A stretch of 6,276 nucleotides of DNA from an uncultured Chloroflexota bacterium (GTDB lineage: Bacteria; Chloroflexota; Anaerolineae; Caldilineales; Caldilineaceae): NCBI GenBank assembly GCA_903879975.1, contig CAIRNL010000766.1, positions 1 through 6,276 of the forward strand, written 5' to 3'. The notes below the pieces were generated by a model that was given only the letters and a program-made list of their open reading frames with translations, was not told the DNA's origin and did not search any database. Both the position numbers and the translations under genes were made by a program. Shown piece after piece: positions 5,777-6,276 of the stretch. The stretch's first letter is position 1. Every line of letters begins with the position of its first letter.

Positions 5777-5830
5777 CCGACACAAACACCCACCTTTTCC
5801 GACACAAACCCCCACCTTTTCCGACACAAA
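5777..5830. repeat. 22-bp tandem repeats (two full copies plus partial third)
   Basis: The segment CCGACACAAA occurs three times, at 5777-5786, 5799-5808 and 5821-5830, spaced exactly 22 bp apart. The first two copies continue with C, then A or C, then CCCACCTTTT before the next copy, and differ at a single base. The third copy breaks down after its first ten bases. A 22-bp period is close to two helical turns, so a protein bound to each copy would sit on the same DNA face. The array is about 345-400 bp before the sheath ATG. Confidence 0.85.
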
Positions 5831-5849
5831 GACCCGACCGAGATCCCCG

Positions 5850-5874
5850 ACTGGTCGACGAACAACTGACCAGT
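5850..5874. promoter_or_regulatory. 7-bp inverted repeat next to AT-rich box
   Basis: ACTGGTC (5850-5856) and GACCAGT (5868-5874) are perfect reverse complements with an 11-nt spacer. They are followed by TTTTCC and then TATATACT. The repeat lies 19 bp after the last tandem-repeat segment. As DNA it could be an operator. As RNA read on + it would be a weak hairpin followed by four U. Confidence 0.35.
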
Positions 5875-5880
5875 TTTCCA

Positions 5881-5888
5881 TATATACT
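5881..5888 (+). promoter_or_regulatory. Candidate -10 box for the sheath operon
   Basis: TATATACT is the most AT-rich, -10-like stretch in the gap before the sheath gene. The best -35 at normal spacing is poor (CGAACA, 18-nt spacer). If this is the promoter, it probably needs an activator, and the tandem repeats just upstream would be the natural binding sites. Confidence 0.25.
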
Positions 5889-6175
5889 TGCGTGGCGAGG
5901 AGCACATCGAGCATGACATGGCAGCAACATCCTGCGCGCATCATGCAATTGTGCGTGGATGCCTGTTGGCGCCGATGAGCGTAACGGCAATCGACAGCCC
6001 AGCGATGGTGCACCTTGGCGCCGACAGATACGGTCAGGACAGTGAAAGAAAGCAAGACCCTACCAACAGTACCGTGAGAAGGGCGCGCTCTTTGTCTGGT
6101 GGTGCAGACGCCGGGCCGAAGTGGCGACTTCAGGATTACTTTCCGGTTCACCTTCATATCTTCCAGGAGATCACG

Positions 6176-6276
6176 ATGGCAAATATCATTTTACCAGCGA
6201 CTTATGTCACAGTGCGGGATGAGGGCCTGATCAGCGTCGGTGGCGTGAGCACCGGCAATGTCGGCGTCGTCGGCAC
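6176..6276 (+). CDS. Probable contractile tail sheath protein, N-terminus (3' end missing)
   Basis: Thirty-three codons are visible before the window ends. The ATG has AGGAG (6165-6169) 6 nt upstream, the clearest Shine-Dalgarno site in the window. The residues begin MANIILPATYV and continue to ISVGGVSTGNVGVVGT. That fits the N-terminus of phage and contractile-injection-system tail sheath proteins: an opening Tyr-Val strand, a polar stretch, then a V-x-T-G-x-x-G-V-V-G type segment. In such systems the sheath wraps an inner tube and contracts to push it into a target membrane, and the sheath gene often opens the structural operon. The frame is open upstream to 5870, with an earlier ATG at 5918. 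I prefer 6176 for its ribosome binding site and homology. Thirty-three residues are few, so the family call is tentative. Confidence 0.5.
   Translation, partial: MANIILPATYVTVRDEGLISVGGVSTGNVGVVG

Larger units (their letters stand above)
5609..6175. other. 567-nt gene-free control region between ferredoxin and sheath gene
   Basis: No reading frame here looks like a real protein. The region holds the ferredoxin promoter at its left end, a perfect TTGACA on the + strand (5668-5673) without a good -10 partner, the 22-bp tandem repeats, the inverted repeat and the AT-rich box described separately. Two copies of TTGGCGCCGA lie at 5966-5975 and 6015-6024. From 5870 the frame of the sheath gene is open without a stop, but its codons do not resemble sheath sequence. 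If transcription starts near 5895, the sheath gene would have a 5' leader of roughly 280 nt. Confidence 0.6.

Noticed and set aside
5777..5830. The 22-bp repeats as a CRISPR array
   Set aside because: The units are directly contiguous with no spacers, and there are only two full copies. No cas gene is visible.
5913..5978. Small frame of 21 codons starting at ATG 5913, with GAGGAG 10 nt upstream, as a leader peptide
   Set aside because: The spacing is long, no attenuator structure follows, the composition is unremarkable and another ATG overlaps it in a second frame. Without conservation data it cannot be supported.
5966..6024. Two copies of TTGGCGCCGA as a regulatory direct repeat
   Set aside because: The copies are 10 bp, contain a common GC-rich palindrome, and are 49 bp apart with no further copies. 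Chance is a sufficient explanation.
5693..6157. Frames of 117-154 codons on both strands of the 5609-6175 gap
   Set aside because: They cross the tandem repeats, have no recognisable motif, low-quality ribosome binding sites and Arg/Pro/Cys-rich composition typical of chance frames in GC-rich DNA.

Overview
This 6.3 kb window is GC-rich bacterial DNA with six recognisable protein-coding regions and the first 33 codons of a seventh. The gene mix (an MCAD-like acyl-CoA dehydrogenase, a stand-alone thioredoxin-fold [2Fe-2S] ferredoxin, membrane-anchored proteins of unknown function, and what looks like a contractile-tail sheath gene) fits a Chloroflexota-type genome such as Caldilineales or Anaerolineae. 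That assignment is an inference from gene style. No rRNA, tRNA, CRISPR array or transposase was seen.

Left part (1-2174): the window opens inside a + strand gene whose protein is built from two diverged copies of one module (1-765, function unknown). It converges on a - strand gene for a 221-residue, single-pass membrane-anchored protein of unknown function (948-1613). A 12-bp perfect inverted repeat lies between the two gene ends (822-882). The membrane-protein gene is divergently arranged, with a 72-nt gap, from a ybaK-type aminoacyl-tRNA deacylase gene (1686-2174).

Middle (2351-5608): a well-conserved medium-chain-like acyl-CoA dehydrogenase (2351-3529) runs tail to tail, 10 nt apart, with a - strand gene for a two-domain protein (3540-5042). 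That protein has a histidine-phosphatase-fold N-terminus, in which nearly all catalytic residues are replaced, fused to a class I SAM-dependent methyltransferase. Upstream on the same strand is a thioredoxin-like [2Fe-2S] ferredoxin (5171-5608). Its probable promoter sits so close to the ATG that the mRNA would be leaderless.

Right part (5609-6276): a 567-nt stretch with no convincing gene separates the ferredoxin from a + strand gene that runs off the window. The 33 visible residues resemble the N-terminus of a phage-like or contractile-injection-system tail sheath protein. The gap holds exactly spaced 22-bp tandem repeats (5777-5830), a 7-bp inverted repeat (5850-5874) and an AT-rich -10-like box. 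This looks like the control region of the operon that begins at the edge. The genes do not form one pathway: the left and middle parts are housekeeping or orphan genes, and the right edge is probably the start of a contractile tail-like gene cluster.
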